47,622 nt of DNA from Erysipelotrichaceae bacterium UBA3379 (GCA_002359025.1 DEPZ01000051.1:1-47622), one strand, 5' to 3'. Positions 1 to 8,057 are shown, counted from the first letter of the stretch. Numbers and translations are program-made. Notes: generated by a model from the sequence alone, not told the origin.

Positions 1-207
1 AACAGACATTTCTGGTCAGAAGGATACTATGTAAGCACAGTAGGATTAAATGATGCAACAGACGCAAAATATATAAGGGAGCAGGAGCGATATGATATAG
101 CAATGGATAAATTGAGTGTGGAAGAATATCAAAATCCCTTTGAAGATAAAGAAATAAAAAAAGGCAAGGAAACAAAAAAGAGAAGAAGGCAAAATAAATC
201 CCTTTGA
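1..207 (+). CDS. tnpA: IS200/IS605-type transposase TnpA, C-terminal end (partial)
   Basis: The frame is open from the first base of the window and ends with TGA at 205-207, giving the last 68 residues. It starts with the FWSEGYYVSTVGLN block typical of the HUH (Y1) transposase TnpA of IS200/IS605 elements. It continues to a KYIREQE helix whose Tyr (residue 24 of the visible part) is probably the catalytic tyrosine that attaches to the single-stranded IS end. The last 25 residues are a basic Lys/Arg-rich tail. The HUH motif and the start lie before the window. No tnpB follows, so this looks like an IS200-type single-gene element. Family call is confident; whether the full gene is intact cannot be seen. 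Confidence 0.85.
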   Translation, partial: NRHFWSEGYYVSTVGLNDATDAKYIREQERYDIAMDKLSVEEYQNPFEDKEIKKGKETKKRRRQNKSL

Positions 208-345
208 GGGATAGCGAGAGTCAAAAGCGATAGCTTGAACGGAGTGAAAGCGTCGCCTTGAGACGCGAGCAAGTAACAAAGGCTTATAGCCACAGAGAAA
301 ACCACGCCTTTTAGGCGTGATTTTTATTTAAAGCATGATATTTCA
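208..345 (+). mobile_element. Right end of the IS200-like element with subterminal hairpins
   Basis: After the transposase stop come several short hairpins: GCGTC/GACGC around 250-266, GGCT-TAT-AGCC around 271-281, and CACGCC-TTTT-(A)GGCGTG around 302-319 followed by a T-rich stretch. IS200/IS605 elements have no terminal inverted repeats but carry such subterminal hairpins, which TnpA recognises. The last hairpin could also act as a terminator. The exact cleavage site is not determined, so the outer boundary is approximate. The sequence is visibly more GC-rich than what follows from about 320 on. Confidence 0.6.
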
Positions 346-460
346 TTCTTTTTGAATAATAGAAAATTATATATTCTTATTTTCTTAAAATGTTTTTAGT
401 TCTTCTACTATATAGTATAAATGGTAGTCGTTTTCTTGCATTATTTAGTGTATTTATTTA

Positions 461-496
461 AAAAAAGGTGATAATCATCAGAGATGATTACCACCT
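461..496 (-). terminator. Intrinsic terminator of the GH16 gene
   Basis: A 13-bp stem (467-479 with 483-495, one mismatch) has a 3-nt loop. Read on the minus strand it is followed by six T. It sits 87 bases past the stop codon of the glucanase gene. The rest of 346-582 is AT-rich with no gene visible. Confidence 0.75.
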
Positions 497-582
497 AGTA
501 GATCGAATTTATTTTTTCTTTTATTCATAATTATTTTACTTCATTCAACTCGTAATATAAAGCACTTACAAACAATCATATA

Positions 583-3021
583 TTATTTATGTTTACGTTT
601 TTTCAACATATATAAAGCACCACTTGATGCAAATAATGTACTCATTAACATTGTTATTGATGTCGTATCGCTAGTTTGTACGACTTTATTATCTTCTTTA
701 TTTTGAGTTGTAGTTGCAGGTTTTAATTCTGTCCATGGTAATTGTTTATTATCAGTAGGAGTTGCAGGTTTTAGGTCAGTCCATGGTAATTCTTCATTAT
801 CAATAGGAGTTGCAGGTTTTAAATCAATCCATGGAATTTCTTCTTTTTCAACAACAACTAATCCTTCAATAGCTTTATCAATAGCTTCATATGCTTGGGT
901 GATTTCAGCATATGTTGCAGGTGCTTTTCTTGCTAATAATGCTTCAGCATTATCAATAGCATTTTGTAAATTTTCTAGAGATTCTTTTGTGTATTCAACT
1001 TCTGTTTGATTAATATATTTATCAGTAGCTTGATCTACTTTTAATTGTAATTCTTCATGTGTTTTAGATTCTAAAACAGTTGGTAGTACTTTCTCATTTT
1101 TTGTAAATCCATTAGCTTTAAATGTTACACCACATTCTTTCATATCTAATGTTAATACTTCTTCTGGATTATCCCAAGTCCATCCTTCTGGTAATTGAAT
1201 ATCTCCTAAATGATCATTAGCATATCCTTCTAATTTTAATCCATTATTTTCTAAATCAGTTGCTAATGAACGTTCTTTTACAGTTAATAATGCAGATTTA
1301 CGAGTATAAGGATTTAATTTTAAGTTTTCATCATTTGGAATTGCAGAATAATGAATATTATATTGACCAACATCTAATTTTGCTAATTTAGCAGTATCAT
1401 CTTTTCCAGTACATACTAATTCAACTTTAGTATTTCCACCAATATTAGTAAACATATGTTCATTTTCTACTGAAAAATCTACGGTAGTATTATGAGTTGA
1501 AGTCATTCCTTCTAATAAATCAGGAATATCACCTTCATACATAGTCACATCTTTTACACCTTCAATTTTAGCAGCATTTTTATAATATTCTTCTGCATCA
1601 GCTTTTTGTTGTTCATTTTGTGCATAGTAGATATAATCTACATTAAATTGTTGTCTGGCAATATCTAAACCAGCATCTCCAGGCCAATTTCCACCAGCAG
1701 CAAGATTTAATTGAACATATTGAGGTCTATCTAATGTAAGCAATGCTAATGGATCATCACTATAATCTACAGTTCTTACAATTTGATCATCAACATACCA
1801 TTCCATTTTACCTTTTGACCAATTTAAACCAAATACATGATACTCATCATTAAATATACCTTCTGGTAAGCTCCATTCAGTCCCGTTACCAGCATATTTA
1901 CCATTATCAATATCTGCACCATTTCCATAATGCAATGTTTGCCAAACAGTTTGATTTCCTTGAGGCGTAGAATTACTTTCTTTTCCAGTTAATTCCATAA
2001 TATCAACTTCACCACAAACAGGCCAAGGTTGACCTTGATCTTTATTGATGGCTCCATCTAATGTAAAATCAGAACCTAAAGTCCAAAATGCAGGGAAAAC
2101 TCCTTTACCTTTAGGTAATTTAGCTTTTATTTCAATACGTCCATATAAGAATTCTTGTTTACCATGAGTTCTTATACTTCCAGAATCATAAATAACTTGT
2201 CTATTCCCTCTAGGGTTTTTATATTGATCTTCTTTTGCTCTTTCAGTAATTTGTAGAGTTAATTGACCATTATCAACAAATACATTGTCAGTTTCTTTTG
2301 TATAATGTTGTTGTTCAACACCTCTAATACATCCTAATTCATAACCCCATTTAGAAGTATCTAACTTATTTTCGTTAAAATCATCAGCCCATACAAATTC
2401 ATAATTTTCTTCTGTTTCTTGTGTTTCGCTACTTATTTGAACTTCATCAATATATGCTACCATATTTTTTTGAGATTCAGTAGCTGTATCTAACCATCTA
2501 CCTATACCTACTGTATATTTTGTTTCTTCATCAGTCGTGAATTCTAATTCTACATCTTGCCAATTTGTTGTGCTGGCTTTCACAGGTAAATCTTCAAAAT
2601 ACTTGGCTTCGTTGACTCCACCTTTTTTTACATCTAAAGTGACAAAGTCATCAGCATTTTCACTTAAGACTTTTACTTTTGCTTTTAAAGTATATTTCGT
2701 GTTAGGTGATAATGTGACTTCTTGCCAAATATGCCCATTAGCGTGAGGGTCTGTTGTTGCACCAATTTTTCCTGATTTACCAATTGTTTCGCTGTCAGTG
2801 ACAACATTAGAGTTTTGACCAACAATGTTCCAATTTGTTTTACCTTTTTCGAAATCTGCATTATTAAGATAACGATTTCTTTGGATTTCGATAAGATCAT
2901 GCTCGTGATCTACATTTTTCTCAGCAGCAAATACTGAAGGTAATGAATAGCTTGTTAGTACACTACTTCCAATAATACCAGCTAAGGTAAGCATTGAAAT
3001 GCTTTTTAATTTACTGTTCAT
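583..3021 (-). CDS. Secreted, wall-anchored GH16 beta-glucanase (laminarinase/lichenase type)
   Basis: The 812-aa protein hydrolyses beta-1,3 or beta-1,3-1,4 glucans outside the cell, judging from its GH16 domain. Residues 1-33 form a signal peptide. Residues about 50-200 form a beta-sandwich carbohydrate-binding module (CBM4/9-like). Residues about 205-470 are the GH16 domain, with the catalytic E-x-D-x-x-E motif intact as E338, D340 and E343 (EVDIMEL). An Ig-like stretch, a helical FIVAR-like domain (about 655-722) and three 16-residue repeats containing PW-[IT]-[DE]-LKPAT (727-774) follow. The C-terminus has VQTSD (781-785), a hydrophobic segment and KKRKHK, which looks like a sortase signal with a non-LPxTG motif. 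The start has AAGGAGA upstream. A promoter overlapped by a cre site implies carbon catabolite repression. It stands alone between the IS end and a HAD gene. Exact glucan specificity cannot be read. Confidence 0.88.
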   Translation of the reverse strand: MNSKLKSISMLTLAGIIGSSVLTSYSLPSVFAAEKNVDHEHDLIEIQRNRYLNNADFEKGKTNWNIVGQNSNVVTDSETIGKSGKIGATTDPHANGHIWQEVTLSPNTKYTLKAKVKVLSENADDFVTLDVKKGGVNEAKYFEDLPVKASTTNWQDVELEFTTDEETKYTVGIGRWLDTATESQKNMVAYIDEVQISSETQETEENYEFVWADDFNENKLDTSKWGYELGCIRGVEQQHYTKETDNVFVDNGQLTLQITERAKEDQYKNPRGNRQVIYDSGSIRTHGKQEFLYGRIEIKAKLPKGKGVFPAFWTLGSDFTLDGAINKDQGQPWPVCGEVDIMELTGKESNSTPQGNQTVWQTLHYGNGADIDNGKYAGNGTEWSLPEGIFNDEYHVFGLNWSKGKMEWYVDDQIVRTVDYSDDPLALLTLDRPQYVQLNLAAGGNWPGDAGLDIARQQFNVDYIYYAQNEQQKADAEEYYKNAAKIEGVKDVTMYEGDIPDLLEGMTSTHNTTVDFSVENEHMFTNIGGNTKVELVCTGKDDTAKLAKLDVGQYNIHYSAIPNDENLKLNPYTRKSALLTVKERSLATDLENNGLKLEGYANDHLGDIQLPEGWTWDNPEEVLTLDMKECGVTFKANGFTKNEKVLPTVLESKTHEELQLKVDQATDKYINQTEVEYTKESLENLQNAIDNAEALLARKAPATYAEITQAYEAIDKAIEGLVVVEKEEIPWIDLKPATPIDNEELPWTDLKPATPTDNKQLPWTELKPATTTQNKEDNKVVQTSDTTSITMLMSTLFASSGALYMLKKRKHK
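700..843 (-). repeat. Three tandem 48-bp repeats encoding a Trp/Pro linker
   Basis: Three consecutive 48-bp units encode 16-residue repeats of the type (E/K)(E/Q)(L/I)PW(T/I)(D/E)LKPAT. They lie between the FIVAR-like domain and the anchor signal of the GH16 protein. They probably serve as a wall-spanning or exposed linker. The copies differ at several codons, so this is not a fresh expansion. Confidence 0.85.
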
Positions 3022-3071
3022 AAATGTCTCCTTTTTCTTCCCTATATTAGATATTTCAAATACCCATATAT

Positions 3072-3100
3072 ATGATAACGCTTTCAGGTATGTTTGTAAA
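3072..3100 (-). promoter_or_regulatory. Sigma-A promoter of the GH16 gene
   Basis: Read on the minus strand: -35 TTTACA (3100-3095), a 17-nt spacer, -10 TATCAT (3077-3072). The predicted transcript starts near 3065, leaving a leader of about 44 nt before the ATG at 3021. Confidence 0.75.
3073..3086 (-). promoter_or_regulatory. CcpA operator (cre site)
   Basis: TGAAAGCGTTATCA on the minus strand matches the Bacillus cre consensus TGWAARCGYTWWCW at all 14 positions. It covers the end of the spacer and most of the -10 box of the GH16 promoter. CcpA with HPr-Ser-P bound here would block RNA polymerase, so the glucanase should be repressed when preferred sugars are available. Confidence 0.85.
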
Positions 3101-3244
3101 TATTTTTTAGTTAAGTTTATAAACTTTTTAGTTAATATAATTATTTTATTAGGTAAAAATTTATTAATTATAACAAAATATACTGAAATATTTGATATTT
3201 TTCTTAGTTGACAAGTAAAAAAAGATAAAATAAAAAGAAGTTAA

Positions 3245-3904
3245 TTATTTGTTTTCAACTTCTAAATAGTCAATAACATCCTTGAGTGATTGATAGATCT
3301 TTGTTGTTTTATTTATATATTTCTCTTGAGGATATTTCATATCTGGGATACAGATAACAGGAATATGAGCATCATATGCAGCTTGAATACCAGCTTCACT
3401 GTCTTCTAATACAAGTGCTTGATTTGCATTGACTTCTAGTTTCTCACATGCTTTTAAAAAGATATCAGGGAATGGTTTTCCACGTTTGATTTCATTTCCA
3501 AAAACCATCTCATCTAGATATTCTAAAACATGATGTTGTTCTAAAAGTTTGGTAGCTCTTGTACGAATACTTGATGTTGCTAGAGCGATTTTATAGTTGT
3601 GTTCTTTTAGATATTGAAGTAATTCCACAAGACCAGGTTTTAAATCAACCCCATGTGTTTGTACATATTGATCTTCTAAATCATGAAAACGATCTGCCAT
3701 TTCATGAATATCATCATCTATATGATATTTATCTTTAATAAATTGAAGAGAAGTCATTAATGTTCGACCAGGATAATCTTTTATATAATCTTCTTTTGTA
3801 AAAGAAAAGCCATAACTTTCAAGTATCTCTCTATAACAAATACAAGAAATCATTTCTGTATCTACCATTAAACCATCCATATCAAATATAACTGCTTTTA
3901 TCAT
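3245..3904 (-). CDS. HAD-superfamily hydrolase, beta-phosphoglucomutase/phosphatase type
   Basis: This 219-aa cytosolic protein has all four HAD motifs. Motif I is FDMDGLMVDTE, with nucleophile D8 and acid/base D10. The others are ATSS (motif II), KRGKPFPDIF (motif III Lys) and EDSEAG (motif IV). An alpha-helical cap follows motif I, as in subfamily IA enzymes such as beta-phosphoglucomutase and sugar-phosphate phosphatases. GAGGTG lies 7 nt before the ATG. It lies downstream of perR-rbr but is separated from rbr by a strong hairpin terminator, so it probably has its own transcript. A role with sugars from the neighbouring glucanase is possible but not shown. The substrate cannot be assigned from sequence alone. 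Confidence 0.85.
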   Translation of the reverse strand: MIKAVIFDMDGLMVDTEMISCICYREILESYGFSFTKEDYIKDYPGRTLMTSLQFIKDKYHIDDDIHEMADRFHDLEDQYVQTHGVDLKPGLVELLQYLKEHNYKIALATSSIRTRATKLLEQHHVLEYLDEMVFGNEIKRGKPFPDIFLKACEKLEVNANQALVLEDSEAGIQAAYDAHIPVICIPDMKYPQEKYINKTTKIYQSLKDVIDYLEVENK

Positions 3905-3951
3905 ATCTTTTCACCTCTATATTTAGCATACATGAAAATAGTCGATTAATA

Positions 3952-3983
3952 AAGAAAAAGTTCAGGATAACCAATCCTGAACT
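3952..3983 (-). terminator. Intrinsic terminator after rubrerythrin
   Basis: A perfect 10-bp stem (3959-3968 with 3974-3983, loop 5 nt) is followed on the minus strand by TTTTTCTTT. It lies 9 bp beyond the rbr stop codon. Confidence 0.8.
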
Positions 3984-3991
3984 TCATATTT

Positions 3992-4579
3992 TTATTTGTC
4001 AAAGAAAGTATATACTTCAAAGTGAGCTTGAGGATGATCACAAGCTGGACATCTTTCAGGAGCTTCTAAAGCTTCTACAGTATATCCACAGTTATTACAT
4101 TTCCATAATACTTTTTCACTTCTTTTGAAAACAATACCTTCTTCTAAGTTTTTCAATAATTTTAAATATCTGTCTTCATGCATTTTTTCAGCTTTAGCAA
4201 TAGCTAAGAAGATATTAGCGATATCATCAAATCCTTCTTCTTTAGCAACTTTAGCGAATGTAGGGTACATTTCGTTCCATTCTTCATTTTCACCAGCAGC
4301 TGCAGATTTTAAGCATTCAGCAGTAGTTCCTAACATAACTGGGAAATTACCTTCTGTATAAACAGTTTCACCTTTTAATTCAGTGTTTAATAATTTCATT
4401 AATCTTTTCGCATGTTCTTTTTCTTGGTTAGCAGTTTCTTCAAAAATGTTAGCGATTTGAACATAACCTTCTTTTTTTGCGATAGATGCAAAATAAGTAT
4501 AACGATTACGAGCTTGAGATTCTCCAGCAAATGCATGGATTAAGTTATGAGCAGTTTGAGATCCTTTTAATGTAGGCAT
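3992..4579 (-). CDS. rbr: Rubrerythrin (peroxide reductase)
   Basis: The 195-aa protein reduces hydrogen peroxide to water in anaerobes through a diiron centre. Residues 1-145 are a ferritin-like four-helix bundle with the Glu/His ligand pattern FAGESQARNRY and EETANQEKEHAKR near the start, then AKAEKMHEDRYLKLL. The C-terminal 40 residues carry a rubredoxin-like iron site (CNNCGY and CPACDHP, two CxxC pairs). This domain order and length are those of classical rubrerythrin. AAGGAGGG lies 7 nt before the ATG. It is 16 bp downstream of perR on the same strand, so the two are very likely co-transcribed and peroxide-induced. Confidence 0.95.
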   Translation of the reverse strand: MPTLKGSQTAHNLIHAFAGESQARNRYTYFASIAKKEGYVQIANIFEETANQEKEHAKRLMKLLNTELKGETVYTEGNFPVMLGTTAECLKSAAAGENEEWNEMYPTFAKVAKEEGFDDIANIFLAIAKAEKMHEDRYLKLLKNLEEGIVFKRSEKVLWKCNNCGYTVEALEAPERCPACDHPQAHFEVYTFFDK

Positions 4580-4595
4580 AAAAATGCCCTCCTTT

Positions 4596-5000
4596 CTATG
4601 ATTTTCTCTTCAAACATTTATTGCATGTTCCATGAAAGATAATATCAGCTCTATCAATAAGAACATGACAATGATTTTGGACATTATCAATAAGTGGAGA
4701 AAACAAAGATTCATCTATTTCCAAGTCTTGAATATCATGACATTCATTGCAAATTAAATGATAATGATGCTCAAGTTTCGCATCAAAACGCACTGCACCT
4801 TCACCAATATCAAGACGACGTATCCTTTTTTGTTCAGCTAAAACATTTAAATTCCTATATACAGTCCCTAAGCTGATATCAGGAATAATCTTTTTAACAT
4901 TCATATAAATCGTATCAACATTGGGATGAGTGCAATCATTGACTAAAACTTCATAAATAGTTTCTCTTTGTTTAGAATATCTTGTTTTAGGATTAGACAT
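4596..5000 (-). CDS. perR: Fur-family peroxide-sensing repressor PerR
   Basis: The 134-aa protein has an N-terminal winged helix (recognition helix in SLGTVYRNLNVLAE). Its C-terminal dimerisation domain carries two CxxC zinc pairs (CNEC and CNKC). The regulatory metal ligands fit PerR: FDAKLEHHYH supplies Asp and His, and the residue after the first CxxC (HDIQDLEID) is Asp, where Fur normally has Glu. In PerR, iron-catalysed oxidation of these His residues releases DNA. It heads a two-gene operon with rubrerythrin. Its start is preceded by a perfect 7-4-7 inverted repeat that may be its own operator. PerR rather than Fur or Zur is favoured by the Asp and the rbr partner. Confidence 0.88.
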   Translation of the reverse strand: MSNPKTRYSKQRETIYEVLVNDCTHPNVDTIYMNVKKIIPDISLGTVYRNLNVLAEQKRIRRLDIGEGAVRFDAKLEHHYHLICNECHDIQDLEIDESLFSPLIDNVQNHCHVLIDRADIIFHGTCNKCLKRKS

Positions 5001-5015
5001 AGAACTCCCTCCATT

Positions 5016-5033
5016 TAATAATGACTATTATTA
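5016..5033 (-). promoter_or_regulatory. Per-box-like inverted repeat at the perR promoter
   Basis: TAATAATGACTATTATTA is a perfect 7-4-7 inverted repeat located 15 bp upstream of the perR ATG. It resembles the Fur/PerR box in base content, but the classical box is 7-1-7. A -35-like TTGACT lies at 5060-5055 on the minus strand, with -10 candidates (TAAGAT or GATAAT) abutting the repeat. Bound repressor would block polymerase. Autoregulation is inferred. Confidence 0.6.
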
Positions 5034-5045
5034 TCTTATCATGAA

Positions 5046-5966
5046 TTATAATAAAGTCAAACAATGTGCCCCAATACATAGAAAAAAAGAGAAAATACCA
5101 TGAACGAGTCGAGCTTTCAAATATTTTGTAAAAGAATAGGGTATATTTTCTAATATATTATCTACTTGCATCAACACAGATAAACCTGAAAAAGATAAGA
5201 AAAAACATATAAAAGGATAAACTAAAAAATGATGATAATGTAATAAATTTAAAGAACCAGAACTAAACTCTAAAAATCCTTGAATAATACTTAATACAAA
5301 ATCATCATGTATAAATAACCCTAAACTATAACCAACAAATTGAAAGACTAACATATATCCTAAAATAAAAATAAATGCTTGAACAGACGAAAGAATACTT
5401 TGTTTTAATGCAGAAACAAAACTCATATGTGGATTTTTTAAAGCATGAATTGTTTCTTTAAAAGTAATAAAAGAATAATCTTCATTGTAAAAACAAGCTC
5501 TTATTAAACTCGGTAGAATATGGCAAATATAAATAACAAAAGCATGATGTGTAGAGAGGTGTAAAGAAACAAATATAAAACTTAAAGAAGAAAAAGAAGC
5601 GATAGATAATAAGTGTTGTAATTCTTGGATAGTAATATATTGATATTCATAAGATTCTTTTAATATTTTTGCATTCGTTGGATAGCCACAGAAAAAGGAT
5701 ACAAAATATAATGATGACATATGGGGCGTTAAATGAAATAAAGGCGAAAAAAGAAACTGTAAAAGATAATTGAATAATTGAAAGATTCCTAAAGATAAAC
5801 ATAAGGATATGAGTATCATAAAAGGTAGTAATGATGGTAATAGATTGGTAAGGACAATACTAATAACATTTCTTGATACTTTAACAATTTGAAACATATT
5901 CATAAAAGAAAACAATGTTGTAAATAAAACAAGACATAAAGTAAAATAATAGTTGGCTTTTTTCAT
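5046..5966 (-). CDS. YlbJ-like (nucleoside-recognition/Gate-fold) membrane protein
   Basis: This 306-aa integral membrane protein has about eight hydrophobic segments. It contains the signatures of the sporulation protein YlbJ: LLPSLLPFMILISL, CGYPTNAKI, a GFLEFSSG block and SFSGLSVLMQV near the C-terminus. YlbJ is needed for B. subtilis sporulation, and members of the Gate-fold superfamily are thought to move small molecules across the membrane. At 306 residues it is shorter than the roughly 400-aa B. subtilis protein. AAGGAG lies 5 nt before the ATG. It is divergent from hflX with only 33 bp between start codons. Whether this organism sporulates cannot be told from the window. Confidence 0.75.
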   Translation of the reverse strand: MKKANYYFTLCLVLFTTLFSFMNMFQIVKVSRNVISIVLTNLLPSLLPFMILISLCLSLGIFQLFNYLLQFLFSPLFHLTPHMSSLYFVSFFCGYPTNAKILKESYEYQYITIQELQHLLSIASFSSLSFIFVSLHLSTHHAFVIYICHILPSLIRACFYNEDYSFITFKETIHALKNPHMSFVSALKQSILSSVQAFIFILGYMLVFQFVGYSLGLFIHDDFVLSIIQGFLEFSSGSLNLLHYHHFLVYPFICFFLSFSGLSVLMQVDNILENIPYSFTKYLKARLVHGIFSFFLCIGAHCLTLL

Positions 5967-5982
5967 AAAGACTCCTTATAAT
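5953..5982 (+). promoter_or_regulatory. Candidate hflX promoter inside the start of the ylbJ-like gene
   Basis: TTGGCT (5953-5958), an 18-nt spacer, and TATAAT (5977-5982). The transcript would start near 5989, giving a leader of only about 11 nt that barely contains the GAGGTGA ribosome site. Confidence 0.45.
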
Positions 5983-5999
5983 AGACACGAGGTGAGATA

Positions 6000-7217
6000 G
6001 TGAAAGCAATACTTGTAGGTGTAAGTTATGATCATATGTATTATGATTTAGATGAATCTATGCAAGAATTAAAAGAACTTGCAAGAGCATGTCATATTGA
6101 GGTGAAGGATATTGTTATACAGAATTTATCTAAGATTTCACCTCAATACTATATAGGTAAAGGGAAAGTAGAAGAGATTAAAGACATGTTAGATCAAGAT
6201 AACATTGTTATCTTTAATGAAGAATTAACGCCTTTACAAATGAAGAACTTAACAGATCTTTTTCAAACAGAAGTAAGTGACAGAAGTGATTTAATTCTTA
6301 GAATATTTGAATCACGTGCAAAAACAAAGGAAGCCAAGCTTCAAGTTGAAATTGCAAGAAACCAGTATCTATTACCAAGACTAGCTGGAATGAAAGAAGA
6401 ACTCTATTCTCAACAAGGTGGTTCTGGATTTCGTGGTAGTGGAGAAAAGCAGATAGAATTAGATAGACGAATTATACATCGTCAGCTTGTTCAAGCAAAA
6501 AGAGAACTTCAAGCGATAGTAAAACAAAGACAAACACAAAGAAGATTGAGAAAAAGAAATCAAGAAAAAGTTGTTTGTTTAGTAGGGTATACAAATAGTG
6601 GGAAATCATCTTTATTGAATTACTTTACTTCTAAAAAAGTATTTCAAGAAGATATGCTGTTTTCATCTTTACAAACGGCATCAAGACATGTGAAAATAAA
6701 GAATCATTCTATCATTATGAGTGATACTGTAGGATTTATTAATCAATTGCCTCATCATCTTGTACAAGCATTTCGTTCGACATTAGAAGAAGTCAAAGAG
6801 GCTGATCTTTTGTTACATGTTATTGATTCTTCTTCGCATACGATAGATACTCAAATAGAAACAACATTGGATGTCTTAGAGTCTTTAGGTGTTAAGGATA
6901 CACCAATGATCTTTGTATATAATAAAATAGATAAAGATCAGTATGCTTTATTACAACCACATCATCCCTATGTGTATATATCAGTGAAAGATCAAATAAA
7001 CTTAGAAGAATTAGAGGATATGATTATCAAGACTCTCTTTAAAGATTATGAACTCACTTATTTAATTATTCCTTATGATCAAGGAAATCTCTTTCAATAC
7101 TTACATCAATCATATGAAATATGTAAAGAGGAATATAGAGAAGATGGTATTTATTTATCCTTATATATAAGTCCTCAAGACAAAGTGAAGTTTCAAAAGT
7201 ATATATGTATAAACTAA
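6000..7217 (+). CDS. hflX: Ribosome-associated GTPase HflX
   Basis: The 405-aa GTPase splits or rescues stalled ribosomes and hibernating 100S particles. The HflX N-terminal domain (YYIGKGKVEEIK) is followed by the glycine-rich linker GGSGFRGSGEKQIELDRR. The G domain follows, with G1 GYTNSGKSS, G3 DTVGF and G4 NKID. A C-terminal domain of about 55 residues ends the protein. Length is usual for the family. The start is GTG at 6000 with GAGGTGA 4 nt upstream; no nearer ATG fits. It is monocistronic, diverging from the YlbJ-like gene and ending at a shared bidirectional terminator. Confidence 0.95.
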   Translation: MKAILVGVSYDHMYYDLDESMQELKELARACHIEVKDIVIQNLSKISPQYYIGKGKVEEIKDMLDQDNIVIFNEELTPLQMKNLTDLFQTEVSDRSDLILRIFESRAKTKEAKLQVEIARNQYLLPRLAGMKEELYSQQGGSGFRGSGEKQIELDRRIIHRQLVQAKRELQAIVKQRQTQRRLRKRNQEKVVCLVGYTNSGKSSLLNYFTSKKVFQEDMLFSSLQTASRHVKIKNHSIIMSDTVGFINQLPHHLVQAFRSTLEEVKEADLLLHVIDSSSHTIDTQIETTLDVLESLGVKDTPMIFVYNKIDKDQYALLQPHHPYVYISVKDQINLEELEDMIIKTLFKDYELTYLIIPYDQGNLFQYLHQSYEICKEEYREDGIYLSLYISPQDKVKFQKYICIN

Positions 7218-7246
7218 AATAACTCCATATTGCATGGAGTTATTTT
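7216..7246 (+). terminator. Bidirectional terminator between hflX and the EIIB-like gene
   Basis: A perfect 13-bp stem (7216-7228 with 7234-7246, loop 5 nt) has a T-run on one side and an A-run on the other. It serves two convergent genes. It overlaps the stop codon of the minus-strand gene. Confidence 0.85.
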
Positions 7247-7877
7247 ATGAATGGTTTTCTAATTGTGATTGTATTGTTTGTATAATTTTATGATAGTTTT
7301 TTGTAGCAAAATCCAAAGCATCTAACTGATAAACAGGAAGAGAATGATGTGTTATTTGGATAATATCTGGTTCTTTATAAGCAATTTGAGGAGCAAGATA
7401 TAAGGCCTCATAGTCTAGATAGTTTTCTTCTATTTGATCATAGGATAAAGATTCTAATTGTATAGGTATATTCTGTGATATACATATGTCTTTCATATGG
7501 TCGATGAATACAGCAGTTGATAAACCACCTGTGCAACATAGTGCTATTCTATGAGTATGTAAATCTTTATTGAATAGAAATGATTGATAGAATTCGTGAA
7601 ACATATGTATACATTGATCAAGATTGTTAATTAAAAAGTGTAAATAAAAGAGTTGTTTATCTGTCTGTTTATGTGTGATTTCTTCTTCGATAATATTTTG
7701 TGGCCAGATAGAGATTCTCCCTTGTAATGAAGATGATTCAAATGAAAGTGTACACGTTTTTTCACTTGTTTGTATATGAAAATCAATATCTTGTTCGAGA
7801 AATTGATTGTGATGACAAGCAATCCATTGTATGAACAATTGACGATAGATATCTAAGCAAAATTCATCTAAAAACAT
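7245..7877 (-). CDS. Unknown N-terminal domain fused to a PTS EIIB (lactose/chitobiose)-like domain
   Basis: The 210-aa soluble protein has two parts. Residues 1-105 match no family I recognise; they have a pattern IIEEEI ... LFYLHFLINN. Residues 109-208 resemble the EIIB of the lactose/chitobiose phosphotransferase family. IALCCTGGLSTAV corresponds to the phosphocysteine loop, with C115 in the position of the phosphorylated Cys. APQIAY (162-167) matches the conserved GPQIAY-type strand of ChbB, and DALDF resembles the following segment. No EIIA, EIIC or HTH domain lies nearby. It could be a sensor or regulator using an EIIB fold rather than a transport component. AGGTGATAAT before the ATG supports the start. 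The EIIB similarity is fairly sure; the function is unknown. Confidence 0.65.
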   Translation of the reverse strand: MFLDEFCLDIYRQLFIQWIACHHNQFLEQDIDFHIQTSEKTCTLSFESSSLQGRISIWPQNIIEEEITHKQTDKQLFYLHFLINNLDQCIHMFHEFYQSFLFNKDLHTHRIALCCTGGLSTAVFIDHMKDICISQNIPIQLESLSYDQIEENYLDYEALYLAPQIAYKEPDIIQITHHSLPVYQLDALDFATKNYHKIIQTIQSQLENHS

Positions 7878-8057
7878 ATTATCACCTACTTTTCTTTATC
7901 ATAGTATAAATATAATAAAAAGAAAAGTTTATTTAATATCTTGAAAATGAATGTTTGGAAATATCATAGTAAATAAGTGGAAGGAAAATTTATAAAAGAT
8001 GTTGTTTTATTTTCATATAAAAAATAATTATGTTAAAATGATATGGGGTGATGATAT

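Noticed and set aside
461..496. IS left or right end inverted repeat
   Set aside because: The hairpin is followed by a T-run in the direction of the GH16 gene and fits a terminator; IS200 elements do not have terminal inverted repeats.
700..843. CRISPR-like array
   Set aside because: The 48-bp repeats are contiguous, without spacers, and lie in frame inside a coding region.
2537..2900. Open frames opposite and overlapping the GH16 gene
   Set aside because: They are shadows of the coding strand with no ribosome site or recognisable protein.
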